Shown here piece after piece: positions 42,117 to 49,596 of a DNA stretch of 64,000 nucleotides (its first letter is position 1; every line of letters begins with the position of its first letter). The notes under the pieces were generated by a model, which worked only from the letters and a program-made list of their open reading frames with translations, was not told the origin of the DNA and made no database searches. The translations under genes and the position numbers were made by a program. This stretch comes from JAOPZW01 sp963789015 (lineage in GTDB: Bacteria; Actinomycetota; Thermoleophilia; Solirubrobacterales; Solirubrobacteraceae): positions 124,001-188,000 of the forward strand of contig CAWBIU010000003.1 in assembly GCA_963789015.1 (NCBI GenBank). Reading direction: 5' to 3'.

Positions 42117-43874
42117 TCAGCTCGGGATCACGGGCAGCAGCACCGAGGCGCCGTCCTGGCCGCCGAGGTGCAGCGTGACCTTCCCGCCGTAGACGTCGGC
42201 GGGGCGGTCGCGCGGCTCGTCGTGCAGGAACGGGCCGCAGCCGAGCAGCTCGTTCTTGAAGTTCGAGAGGCGCGCGCCGGTGTGCTCGGCGAACTCGTAG
42301 TCGCGGCCCTGGATCGTCAGCGCGATCGAGTACCCGGCCGGGATCACGAGCGACGTGGGGAGGATCTCGACGTCGAGATCGACCGGCTCGCCCGGGGTCA
42401 GCGGCTGGAGCTCGTCGTGCGTGTGGTAGGGCCGGTACTCCGTGCTCAGCCCGGGGTCGAGCTTGCGGTGCGAGGCACGCAGCCAGCCCTGCCCGATCGG
42501 CGTGTGCGGGTCGATCGCGCCCTGGAACGTGACCTCCTGGCCCTCGGGGTCGAAGACGCGCAGGATCGCGAAGATGTCGGCGTCCTCGGTGTCCGACGAG
42601 ACCCGCAGGCGCAGCGCCGACGGGCCCATCAGCTCGGTCTCGCGCTCGAGCGGCCCGGTCGAGAAGGTGACGCCCTCGCCGAGCGCCTCGTAGGTGATCT
42701 CGCCCTCCGCGGCCGGCGTATCGCTGAGCGTGCGCGACTCGGGGTCGAGGTACAGGCGGGTCCACTGCGTGCGGGCCAGCGGCCACTCCTGCTCGGGGCG
42801 CTCGGTGAACGTGCCGTCGACGTGGCGGACCTGCAGGAGCACGCGCGGCTGGTCCGCCCAGCCGGTGTCCTCGCCCTTCAGGAAGTGACCGAAGAAGCGC
42901 TTCTGGATGGCGACGCCGTAGTCGGTGTAGAAGTGCGTCCAGTGCTCGATGCCGTGCATCTCGAGCCACTTCTGCTCCGTGCCGGCGCGCAGGAAGCCCT
43001 CGACGTTGCCGCGCAGGTGCAGGCCCTGGCCGCCCCAGTTGCCCGCGCTCAGGAGCGGGACCTGGATGCGCTCCCACTGGCCGGAGCGGTCGCGGTGGTA
43101 CTCGTCGTCGAGCGGGTGCTCGAGGATCGCGCCGCCGAAGTCGGCGCGGTTGGCCGCCAGCTCCTCGTCACCGAGGGTCTCGTCGCCGCACACGAGCTGG
43201 CCGCTGTTGGGGTTCGTCGGCCCGTTCTCGCCGAGGCCGTACTGCACCGTCTTGACCTGCATGTCGTACCAGTTGGCCCAGAACGTCGAGACGATGCCGC
43301 CGTGGTGGGTGGCGTCGCGGTACCAGTCCGACGACCCCTCCCAGACGCACATCGCCGCCAGGTAGGGGTTCTGCAGGCCGGCGACCTGCCACTGGTTCAT
43401 GCCGTAGTAGGAGATGCCGTTGAGCCCGACCTTGCCGTTGCTCCACGGCTGCGTTCCCGACCACTCGATGCACTGGTCGAAGTCCTTCGTCTCGCGCGGC
43501 GAGAAGTGGTCGATCACGCCGGGCGTGCGCCCGCAGCCGCGCGAGTCGACGCGCACGCAGGCGTAGCCCTCGGGGACCCACTTCTCGGGGTCGACGACCT
43601 CCCAGTTCTGGTAGGCGTTCGTCGATCCCGCGGCCACGTCGGGATGCTTCTCGACCATCCGGTCCCAGGCGCTCGGATACCCCTCCTGGAAGGGCAGGCC
43701 CTTGGCGTACGGGCCGTAGCTCAGGATCACCGGGTGCTGCTCGTCGTCGTCGGGCCGGTAGACGTCGGCCCGCATGACGAGCCCGTCGTCGGCGGTGATC
43801 GGCACGTCCCAGTCGATCCGCATGCCGTCGCGGACCTCGCTGCGCCAGGCGCCTTCGGTGGTCGTGGTGCTCAT
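42117..43874 (-). CDS. CocE/NonD family X-Pro dipeptidyl-peptidase-like hydrolase
   Basis: A 585-residue alpha/beta hydrolase of the S15/CocE type. N-terminal catalytic domain with VRVDSRGCGRTPG (S15 hallmark) and nucleophile Ser in GLNGISYYGMNQW, an inserted helical lid, His in HGIEHWTH and a C-terminal jelly-roll domain from about residue 340 (LYLDPESRTLSDTP, ALRLRVSSDTEDADIFAIL). Relatives hydrolyse ester or amide bonds such as cocaine and acylated beta-lactam precursors. No signal peptide. ATG 43874 has CGAGGAGCGAG upstream. It is divergent from the cupin gene, with a GTAwTAC site between. Confidence 0.9.
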   Translation of the reverse strand: MSTTTTEGAWRSEVRDGMRIDWDVPITADDGLVMRADVYRPDDDEQHPVILSYGPYAKGLPFQEGYPSAWDRMVEKHPDVAAGSTNAYQNWEVVDPEKWVPEGYACVRVDSRGCGRTPGVIDHFSPRETKDFDQCIEWSGTQPWSNGKVGLNGISYYGMNQWQVAGLQNPYLAAMCVWEGSSDWYRDATHHGGIVSTFWANWYDMQVKTVQYGLGENGPTNPNSGQLVCGDETLGDEELAANRADFGGAILEHPLDDEYHRDRSGQWERIQVPLLSAGNWGGQGLHLRGNVEGFLRAGTEQKWLEMHGIEHWTHFYTDYGVAIQKRFFGHFLKGEDTGWADQPRVLLQVRHVDGTFTERPEQEWPLARTQWTRLYLDPESRTLSDTPAAEGEITYEALGEGVTFSTGPLERETELMGPSALRLRVSSDTEDADIFAILRVFDPEGQEVTFQGAIDPHTPIGQGWLRASHRKLDPGLSTEYRPYHTHDELQPLTPGEPVDLDVEILPTSLVIPAGYSIALTIQGRDYEFAEHTGARLSNFKNELLGCGPFLHDEPRDRPADVYGGKVTLHLGGQDGASVLLPVIPS

Positions 43875-43970
43875 CTCGCTCCTCGGTCGGATGTGGTCGG
43901 CCCTGCGGCCCGGGAGGCTGCCACGACGACGCGCGCCGCGCGGACCCGTCGCGCCCCTGGCACATGCGCA

Positions 43971-44384
43971 ATGTATTACGATCGACCAATCACGAAGGGG
44001 AACGCAGACCTGGGGCGCGAGATACGCATCCTCGACGGCAGCGACGGGCCCGAGCTGCCGATCGTGGACGGCGCGGGCACGGCGCGGGCGATCGTCTGGC
44101 CGGGCACCGGCGCGCGCAGCCGCTCGCTGCACCACCTGTGGCTGGACGGCGGGTCGCGGACGGTCGAGCTGGTGCACCCGTCCGACGCCGTCTACTACGT
44201 CATCGAGGGCGGCGGGACGGTCCTCGAGGCCTCCGCGCAGGAGGGCCGGGCGCTGCGCGCCGGCTCGATGTTCCATGTCGATGCGGGCACGGCGTACGCC
44301 GTGCGGGCGGCCGACGGCGGCATCGAGCTCGTGGGCGGGCCGGCGCCGGCCGACGACGCGCTCTACGCCCACCTCGACGCCTGA
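43971..44384 (+). CDS. cupin-domain protein (137 aa)
   Basis: A small beta-barrel cupin: RSLHHLWLDGGSRTVELVHP, VIEGGGTVLEASAQEG, LRAGSMFHVDAGTAYAVRA. It lacks the full HxH metal motif, so a binding role or an atypical enzyme is possible. The start is uncertain: ATG 43971 (MYYDRP) lies inside the conserved GTAwTAC motif and no Shine-Dalgarno precedes it. It is followed after 3 nt by a second cupin gene. Confidence 0.75.
   Translation: MYYDRPITKGNADLGREIRILDGSDGPELPIVDGAGTARAIVWPGTGARSRSLHHLWLDGGSRTVELVHPSDAVYYVIEGGGTVLEASAQEGRALRAGSMFHVDAGTAYAVRAADGGIELVGGPAPADDALYAHLDA
43973..43982 (+). promoter_or_regulatory. GTAwTAC motif in the CocE/cupin divergent region
   Basis: TGCGCAATGTATTACGATCGACC holds GTATTAC (43973-43979) and TACGAT (43977-43982), 99 nt before the CocE-type gene and at the start of the cupin operon. 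It matches the minus-strand site at 30345 nearly base for base. Confidence 0.5.
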
Positions 44385-44387
44385 CGC

Positions 44388-44789
44388 ATGGCGATCCGCG
44401 TCTTCCACCGCGACGACGCCGACACGCGGCTGCCGCTGATCGCGGCCGATGCGCGTCTCGTCGTGTGGCCCGGGGTCGGCGCGTGGGAGGCGAACATGAA
44501 CTACGTCCGGATGCAGCCGGGCGAGCAGAACCGCCCGCACGCGCACGACGAGTCCGAGGACACGATCTTCATCCTCTCCGGCGAGGGGACGATCCGCGAT
44601 CTCGACAGCGGCCGCGAGCACACCTTCCGCGCCGGCCAGGTCGTGCACGTGCCCGCCGGCGTGCGCCACCAGGTCGTCGGCGACCGCGGCGTGCTCGTGG
44701 AGAGCGTCGGCGGCCCGTGCCCGGCCGACGTCGCCGGGCTGCGCCGCGCCGGGCTGATCGGCGAGGAGCTGGAGAGCGCCCGGCCATGA
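44388..44789 (+). CDS. cupin-domain protein (133 aa)
   Basis: A single cupin domain with a conventional metal motif: NRPHAHDESEDTIFILSGEG (HxH and Glu) and VVHVPAGVRHQVVGD (second-motif His). It may be an isomerase, ureidoglycolate-lyase-like or substrate-binding protein. Its ATG is 3 nt after the first cupin's stop, and its own stop overlaps the carbon-nitrogen hydrolase start (ATGA at 44786), so all three form an operon. Confidence 0.82.
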   Translation: MAIRVFHRDDADTRLPLIAADARLVVWPGVGAWEANMNYVRMQPGEQNRPHAHDESEDTIFILSGEGTIRDLDSGREHTFRAGQVVHVPAGVRHQVVGDRGVLVESVGGPCPADVAGLRRAGLIGEELESARP

Positions 44790-45640
44790 GCCGGCCCGTC
44801 GGCCTCGGCCTGGGCCAGATCACCGGCCGGCCGTACGCCCCGCGGGAGAACATGGCGCTCACGCTCGACGCTGCCGGCGATCTCTTCGACCGCGGCGCGG
44901 ACATCGTCGTGCTCCCCGAGCTGATCGCATCGGGCTACGCCACCGACCGCGAGCGGCTCGCCGACGTCGCCGAGCCGGTCGACGGGCCCTGCGTTCAGGC
45001 GTGGACGCAGGCCGCCGCGCGCGCCGGCGGGCTGATCGTCGCGGGCTTCTGCGAGCGCGACGGCGAGGACCTGTTCAACAGCGTCGTCGCCGTCGACGCG
45101 GGCGGCGTCCTCCTGCACTACCGCAAGCTGCACCTCTTCGCGGGCGAGAAGGGCTCCTTCGTGCCGGGCGACCGCGGCCTGCCCGTGGCCGACACCCGCC
45201 TCGGCCGGATCGGCGTGTGCGTGTGCTACGACCTGCGCTTCGTCGAGACGGCGCGCGCGCTCTCGCTGCAGGGTGCCGAGCTGATCTGCGTCCCGACCGC
45301 CTGGCTGCCCGGGTTCGACGCCGAGCGCTGGGACGACGAGGGCTTCTGCCCGCAGGCGCGCGGCGCCCAGCTGCAGGCCAACCTCGACCAGGTCTTCATC
45401 GCCTGCGCGTCACAGGCGGGCCCGAGCGGGGAGCTCGACTTCCTCGGGTCCTCGGTCCTCTGCGACCCCTACGGGAAGACGGTGCTCGGCCCGCTGGCAG
45501 GCAGCGAGCCGGAGCTCGCGACCGCGCAGGTGGACCTCGACGCCGTCCGCCGCGCGCACGAGCGCGGCTCCTCGATCAACCCTCGGAGCGACCGCCGCAC
45601 GGACGTCTACGGCCTGGCGGTCAGCGGGACCGTCCTGTGA
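44786..45640 (+). CDS. carbon-nitrogen hydrolase (N-carbamoyl/omega-amidase type)
   Basis: A 284-residue nitrilase-superfamily enzyme with an intact triad: Glu45 (VVLPELIASGY), Lys114 (LHYRKLHLF) and Cys147 (GVCVCYDLRF). The pattern is that of N-carbamoyl-amino-acid hydrolases and omega-amidases. In contrast to the gene at 8932, the YRK lysine is present. Overlapping its cupin neighbour, it likely performs a late ureide or amide hydrolysis, releasing ammonia and CO2 or an organic acid. Confidence 0.9.
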   Translation: MSRPVGLGLGQITGRPYAPRENMALTLDAAGDLFDRGADIVVLPELIASGYATDRERLADVAEPVDGPCVQAWTQAAARAGGLIVAGFCERDGEDLFNSVVAVDAGGVLLHYRKLHLFAGEKGSFVPGDRGLPVADTRLGRIGVCVCYDLRFVETARALSLQGAELICVPTAWLPGFDAERWDDEGFCPQARGAQLQANLDQVFIACASQAGPSGELDFLGSSVLCDPYGKTVLGPLAGSEPELATAQVDLDAVRRAHERGSSINPRSDRRTDVYGLAVSGTVL

Positions 45641-45675
45641 CGGCGCGCCGCTCAGCCACGAACGACAGGAGCACG

Positions 45676-46482
45676 ATGACCGTCCAGCCGCAGTCCGCCG
45701 CCGAAGTGTTCTCGGGTGAGGGCCTGCCCTTCCGCATGGTCGACCTCAGCCACCCGATCAGCTTCCACACGCCCGGCTGGGTCGGCTATCCGGGGATGAA
45801 GCAGTACTACACCCAGACCCTGCAGACGAACCGCATCGTCTCGCAGCGCGTGGAGACCTCGCTGCACGTCGGCACGCACATCGACGCGCCGCTGCACGGC
45901 ACCCCGGGCGGCGGCGACATCGCCTCGATCTCGCTCGACCGGCTCGTGCACCAAGGCGTCGTCGTCGACATCTCCGACGTCGTCGGCCCCTTCGACGAGA
46001 TCAAGCCGCACCACATCACCGACAAGGTCGAGGTCAAGCGCGGCGACGTCCTGATCTATCACACCGGCTTCGCCAAGCACTACCTCGGCGGCAGCGAGGA
46101 GGACCTGACGAAGTACATGTGCCGCCACCCCGGCGCCGGGCGCGAGCTCGCCGAGTGGATCGCCGAGATGGAGCTGTCGTGGACGGGCTCGGACACCGGC
46201 TCCGCCGATCACCCGATGAACACGACGATCAAGAACATGCGGACCGACATCCGCGCCGAGTACGAGGGCCTGATCGGCACGACGGTCGAGGAGCGCTGGC
46301 CCGACGAGGACCTCTTCGTCATGCACAACGTGCCGTTCAGCAAGGGCATCGTTCACGCCGAGAACGTCGGCGGCGACCTCGAGGCGCTCGGCACGATGCG
46401 CTGCGTGATCGGCGCCTTCCCCTGGAAGTTCATCGGGGGCGAGGCCAGCATCTGCCGGATCATCGCCTTCCTGACCGACTGA
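45676..46482 (+). CDS. cyclase family protein (kynurenine formamidase/isatin hydrolase-like)
   Basis: A 268-residue Mn/Zn-dependent hydrolase of the cyclase family. The metal motif HVGTHIDAPLHG (HxGTHxDxP) follows VDLSHPISFHTPGW. GSDTGSADHPMN and FVMHNVPF complete the typical pattern. Known members open cyclic amides (isatin hydrolase) or remove formyl groups (kynurenine formamidase). ATG 45676 has AGGAG upstream. It lies 35 nt after the carbon-nitrogen hydrolase, and its 3' end overlaps the convergent Ku gene by 23 nt. Confidence 0.88.
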   Translation: MTVQPQSAAEVFSGEGLPFRMVDLSHPISFHTPGWVGYPGMKQYYTQTLQTNRIVSQRVETSLHVGTHIDAPLHGTPGGGDIASISLDRLVHQGVVVDISDVVGPFDEIKPHHITDKVEVKRGDVLIYHTGFAKHYLGGSEEDLTKYMCRHPGAGRELAEWIAEMELSWTGSDTGSADHPMNTTIKNMRTDIRAEYEGLIGTTVEERWPDEDLFVMHNVPFSKGIVHAENVGGDLEALGTMRCVIGAFPWKFIGGEASICRIIAFLTD

Positions 46483-47419
46483 GCCCGCCCGACAGCGCGT
46501 CGATGAGCTCGTCCTTGCTCATCGACGAGCGGCCGGGGACGCCGGCCTCCTGCGCGCGCTCGTAGAGCTCGTCGCGGCTGAGCTCGCCCAGCTCGTCGCC
46601 GCCCGCGCCCGCGTCGCCGTCGCCGTCGCCGCCGTCGTCCTCGCCGCGTACGCGTGCCAGCGACGCCTTGAGCGCGTCCATGATGTCGGGCGGCCCGCCC
46701 GCATCCTCGGGGCCGGCCTTGGGCGCGGTGATCTTGCGGCCCTTGCGCTTGCGCTCGACGACCTCGAGCAGGCGCTCGCGGTAGTGGTCGGCGTAGCGCT
46801 CGGGCTCCCAGTCGGCGGCGAGCGCCTCGATCAGCTCGACGGCGGTCTCGAGCCGCGCCTTGGCCGGTTTGCGCCCGCCGGGCGCGAGCTCGTCGGCGGG
46901 GCGGACCTCGTCGTGGAAGCGCATCGTCGTCAGCGTGAGGCGCTCGTCGCGCGAGCGCAGGAGGACGAGGTACTCCTTCGTGCGCATGACGAAGCGCCCG
47001 AGGCCCGCGCGCTCGGTGCTCGCCAGCGCCTCGACGAGCAGCCGGTAGGCGCGCAGGTTGCCGTCGGCCTCGCCCGTGGGAGCGAGGATGTAGGGGTGGT
47101 CGAAGAGGATCGGGTCGACCTCCTCGACGTCGACGAACGCCTCGATCTCGATCGTGCGCGTGCGCTTGGGCGCCGCCGCCGCGAGCTCCTCGTCGGTGAG
47201 CACGATCAGCTCGTCGTCGAGGTCGTAGCCGCGGCCGATCTCGTCGTAGGAGATCTCCTTGTCCTCCTCGGCGCAGAAGCGGCGGGTCTCGATCCGGGCG
47301 CCGTCCTTCTCGTGCAGCTGGTTGAAGCGCACGTCGAGGTCGCGGACGCCGCTGAACAGCGCGACGGGAACGTTGACGAGGCCGAAGCTGACCGCGCCGC
47401 TCCACAGGGGACGGGGCAT
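46460..47419 (-). CDS. ku: Ku protein with C-terminal SAP-like extension
   Basis: A 319-residue bacterial Ku: SFGLVNVPVALFSG, RRFCAEEDKEISYDEI, ERAGLGRFVMRTKEYLVLLR and PERYADHYRERLLEVVERK. After the Ku core an acidic Gly/Asp linker leads to a SAP-like motif LSRDELYERAQEAG and MSKDELIDAL (about residues 275-310), often a DNA-binding tail. Ku dimers bind double-strand breaks for non-homologous end joining. The ATG overlaps the stop of the second Ku gene by 1 nt. No LigD is seen in the window. Confidence 0.93.
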   Translation of the reverse strand: MPRPLWSGAVSFGLVNVPVALFSGVRDLDVRFNQLHEKDGARIETRRFCAEEDKEISYDEIGRGYDLDDELIVLTDEELAAAAPKRTRTIEIEAFVDVEEVDPILFDHPYILAPTGEADGNLRAYRLLVEALASTERAGLGRFVMRTKEYLVLLRSRDERLTLTTMRFHDEVRPADELAPGGRKPAKARLETAVELIEALAADWEPERYADHYRERLLEVVERKRKGRKITAPKAGPEDAGGPPDIMDALKASLARVRGEDDGGDGDGDAGAGGDELGELSRDELYERAQEAGVPGRSSMSKDELIDALSGGLSRSGRR

Positions 47420-48222
47420 CAGCGGCCGCCCTTCTTCGACTTCGACCGGCCCTTCTTGCCCGCGTCGAGGCTGGCCTGCAGCGCGGCCATGAGGTCGTCG
47501 GGCTCCTCGGGCGTCTCGTCCGGCGGCGGCTCGATCTCCTCGCCCTTGGCCTTGCGCTCGATGAGGGCGAGCACCGCAGCGCGGTGCTCGTCCTCGTAGC
47601 GCTCGGGCCGGAAGCGGGTGTGGAGCTGCTCGACGAGGCTGGCCGCCATCTCGACCTCGCGCTTGGACGGGCCCTTGGTCGGCTCGGGCACCTCGATCTC
47701 GGGCGGCGGGACGAGCTCGTCGGCGAAGTGCAGGGTGTGCAGGAGGAGCACGCCGTCGCTGGCGCGGATCGCTGTCAGGTACTCGCGGTCGTGGAAGGTG
47801 AAGCGGCCGATGCCCGCGCGGCCGGTCTGCTCGAGGGCGTCGTACAGCAGCCGGTGGGCCTCCTCGCCGTCCTTGCCCGCGCCGACGAGGTACGTGCGGT
47901 CGTAGAAGACCGGGTCGATGTCGCCGGCGGGGACGAAGTGCTCGACGTCGACGCGGTGCGCGCCGTCGCCGGCCGCCGCGGCGATCTCCTCCTTGGTCAG
48001 GACGATGTACTCGTCCTCGGCCACCTGGTAGCCCTTGACGACCTCGTCGTAGGGGACCTCGCGGTCCTCCACCGAGCAGAAGCGTCGGTGCTCGACCTTC
48101 GCGCCGTCCTCGAGGTGGACCTCGCGGAAGCGCACGGTCTTGGACTGGGTGGCCGTGTACAGCTTGATCGGCACGGTCATGAGCCCGAAGGTGACCGTGC
48201 CGTTCCAGATCGAGCGGGGCAT
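47419..48222 (-). CDS. ku: second Ku protein
   Basis: A 267-residue Ku: NGTVTFGLMTVPIKLYTAT, RRFCSVEDREVPYDEVVKGY, GRAGIGRFTFHDREYLTAIR, PERYEDEHRAAVLALIERK. The C-terminus is a short Lys-rich tail (GKKGRSKSKKGG) instead of a SAP-like motif. Two adjacent, diverged Ku genes could form a heterodimer, as in Streptomyces and Sinorhizobium, where multiple Ku proteins occur. A TAGAAG -10-like element lies 6 nt before ATG 48222. Confidence 0.93.
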   Translation of the reverse strand: MPRSIWNGTVTFGLMTVPIKLYTATQSKTVRFREVHLEDGAKVEHRRFCSVEDREVPYDEVVKGYQVAEDEYIVLTKEEIAAAAGDGAHRVDVEHFVPAGDIDPVFYDRTYLVGAGKDGEEAHRLLYDALEQTGRAGIGRFTFHDREYLTAIRASDGVLLLHTLHFADELVPPPEIEVPEPTKGPSKREVEMAASLVEQLHTRFRPERYEDEHRAAVLALIERKAKGEEIEPPPDETPEEPDDLMAALQASLDAGKKGRSKSKKGGR

Positions 48223-48253
48223 GTCCCGCTTCTACCCGGTCGGGCGGTCGTGA

Positions 48254-48787
48254 TCAGCGCCGGCGGGCGCTGATGTCGGCCGTGATGGCGCCCGCGCGCG
48301 CGAGCGCCGGGGCCGAGAACACGAGCGCGCCGTCGCGCAGCTCGCTGTGACAGGCGATCCGGTCGTGCCCGAGCAGGCGATGGTCGAGGACGACCTGGGC
48401 CCGGTGACGGCCCGACGAGAAGCGCGACGCCGCCTGCGGCGGCGTGGCGCCCAGCGCCCCGCGGACGTCGACGCGCGCGGCTGCGGGGATGATCGCGAGC
48501 ACGGCGCCGGCGCGGCCGGTGAGCAGCAGCGCCCGCGCCGAGGGAGGCGGGCGCCGCGCTCGAGCCGCCCAGCGACGGCCGGGAGCCGGCGCGTCAGGGT
48601 CGACGGCCTCGTAGGCCACGCCGCGGGAGACGAGCCAGCCCTCGAGCACGCCGAGGGCGTCCGAAACCGCCGCCTCGAGCCGCTCGGCGCTGAGGAGCGC
48701 CGCGTGCTCGGGATCGTGCGACGGCGTGCCGCGCCGGTTGGCACGCACGATCTGCAGGATCCGCGCGGCGTGCGAGTCGTCGATCAC
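48254..48787 (-). CDS. conserved-looking protein of unknown function (177 aa)
   Basis: I recognise no family. From GTG 48787 the protein has an N-terminal helical part (ARILQIVRANRRG, SAERLEAAVSDALGVLEGWL) and a C-terminal beta-rich part (RAQVVLDHRLLGHDRIACHSEL). The start overlaps the stop of the zinc-ribbon gene by 4 nt (GTGA), so it is a real, co-translated gene. It lies 32 nt upstream of the second Ku gene and could be co-transcribed with both ku genes. Confidence 0.6.
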   Translation of the reverse strand: MIDDSHAARILQIVRANRRGTPSHDPEHAALLSAERLEAAVSDALGVLEGWLVSRGVAYEAVDPDAPAPGRRWAARARRPPPSARALLLTGRAGAVLAIIPAAARVDVRGALGATPPQAASRFSSGRHRAQVVLDHRLLGHDRIACHSELRDGALVFSAPALARAGAITADISARRR

Positions 48788-49113
48788 GTCGGCTGCGGGC
48801 TGTGACGCTCGGCGCCGGCGGCGGCGCGGTCTCGGGACAGGGCGATGCGCCGGCGGCGGACGGGCGTGGCCGTGGGCTCCTCGGTCAGCGGCGTCCGGCA
48901 CGACGGGCAGGAGGCGCCGCTCGAGGCGAGCAGCAGCACGTGCTCCACAGTCGCGCCAAGGTACGCCAAGCCGCAGTTGGCGCAGCGCAGTGCAGTCAGG
49001 GTCAACACCCCCAGGTTCGGCGTCCGCGCGAGCGGGCGCCGTCGCGATGTTCGCGTCGCAGACCCCATCCGTGGGGTTGTGACGCCAGGCGCGACCGAAT
49101 GTAACGTCGCCAT
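48784..49113 (-). CDS. small zinc-ribbon protein (109 aa)
   Basis: From ATG 49113 the protein has an Arg/Thr-rich N-terminus, then CANCGLAYLGA and, 20 residues on, SCPSCRTPL, giving a CxxC-x(n)-CxxC zinc ribbon. The C-terminus is basic (VRRRRIALSRDR). This suggests nucleic-acid binding. It is paired by a 4-nt overlap with the unknown gene at 48254, and together they lead into the two ku genes. The start could be the internal ATG 49068. Confidence 0.6.
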   Translation of the reverse strand: MATLHSVAPGVTTPRMGSATRTSRRRPLARTPNLGVLTLTALRCANCGLAYLGATVEHVLLLASSGASCPSCRTPLTEEPTATPVRRRRIALSRDRAAAGAERHSPQPT

Positions 49114-49227
49114 GCGGGGGCTCGCAAGCGGTCTGCGACGAACGGCGTCTTGGCAGGAACAGACTCGTTTCCGGTCATTCCGGCGGTGCTGGAGACCGCC
49201 TCGGCGGCGTTGCCGACTCAATGAGGG

Positions 49228-49370
49228 ATGGCCCCGCCGAACATCGTCTACCTCCATTCGCACGACACCGGGCGCCACGTCCAGCCCTACGGCCACCAGG
49301 TCGTGACACCGAACATCCAGCGCCTCGCGACGCAGGGGCTCCTCTTCCGCCAGGCGTTCTGCGCGGCGCC
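49228..49370 (+). pseudogene. sulfatase remnant (N-terminal fragment)
   Basis: ATG 49228 encodes NIVYLHSHDTGRHVQPYG and TPNIQRLATQGLLFRQAFCA, clearly the first 48 or so residues of a sulfatase, including the first metal-site Asp. Homology stops exactly where the CxPxR active-site motif should appear. The frame continues as low-complexity Ala/Arg sequence to 49509. It is a truncated, non-functional gene. Confidence 0.75.
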
Positions 49371-49596
49371 GCGAGGGCGTCCTGCCGCGGCTGCGCCGGC
49401 GAGGGCTGCTGCACGAGCCCGCGGCGCGCGAGCCGGCCCTCGCCTGAGCTCGGCGTGCGACCTCGAGCACGGCGGCCAAAGTAACAATTCCGACAGAATT
49501 TGTGCATAAACCCACGGCGCTGTCCCAGACAGCTGATCGGCGTGGCTGGATTGCCGCGGTCGCCCTCGACCAGGACCGTCCTCATGCTCGCTCTCT
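49371..49596. other. intergenic remnant region after the sulfatase fragment
   Basis: No supported gene. In one plus frame 49370-49447 reads REGVLPRLRRRGLLHEPA and ends at TGA 49445-49447, possibly the tail of another lost gene. An AT-rich patch (about 49480-49510) stands out from the GC-rich flanks. I see no inverted or direct repeat that would mark a mobile element. Confidence 0.4.

Noticed and set aside
49480..49510. AT-rich patch as an attachment site or origin
   Set aside because: No flanking repeats, integrase, tRNA or DnaA-box-like pattern.
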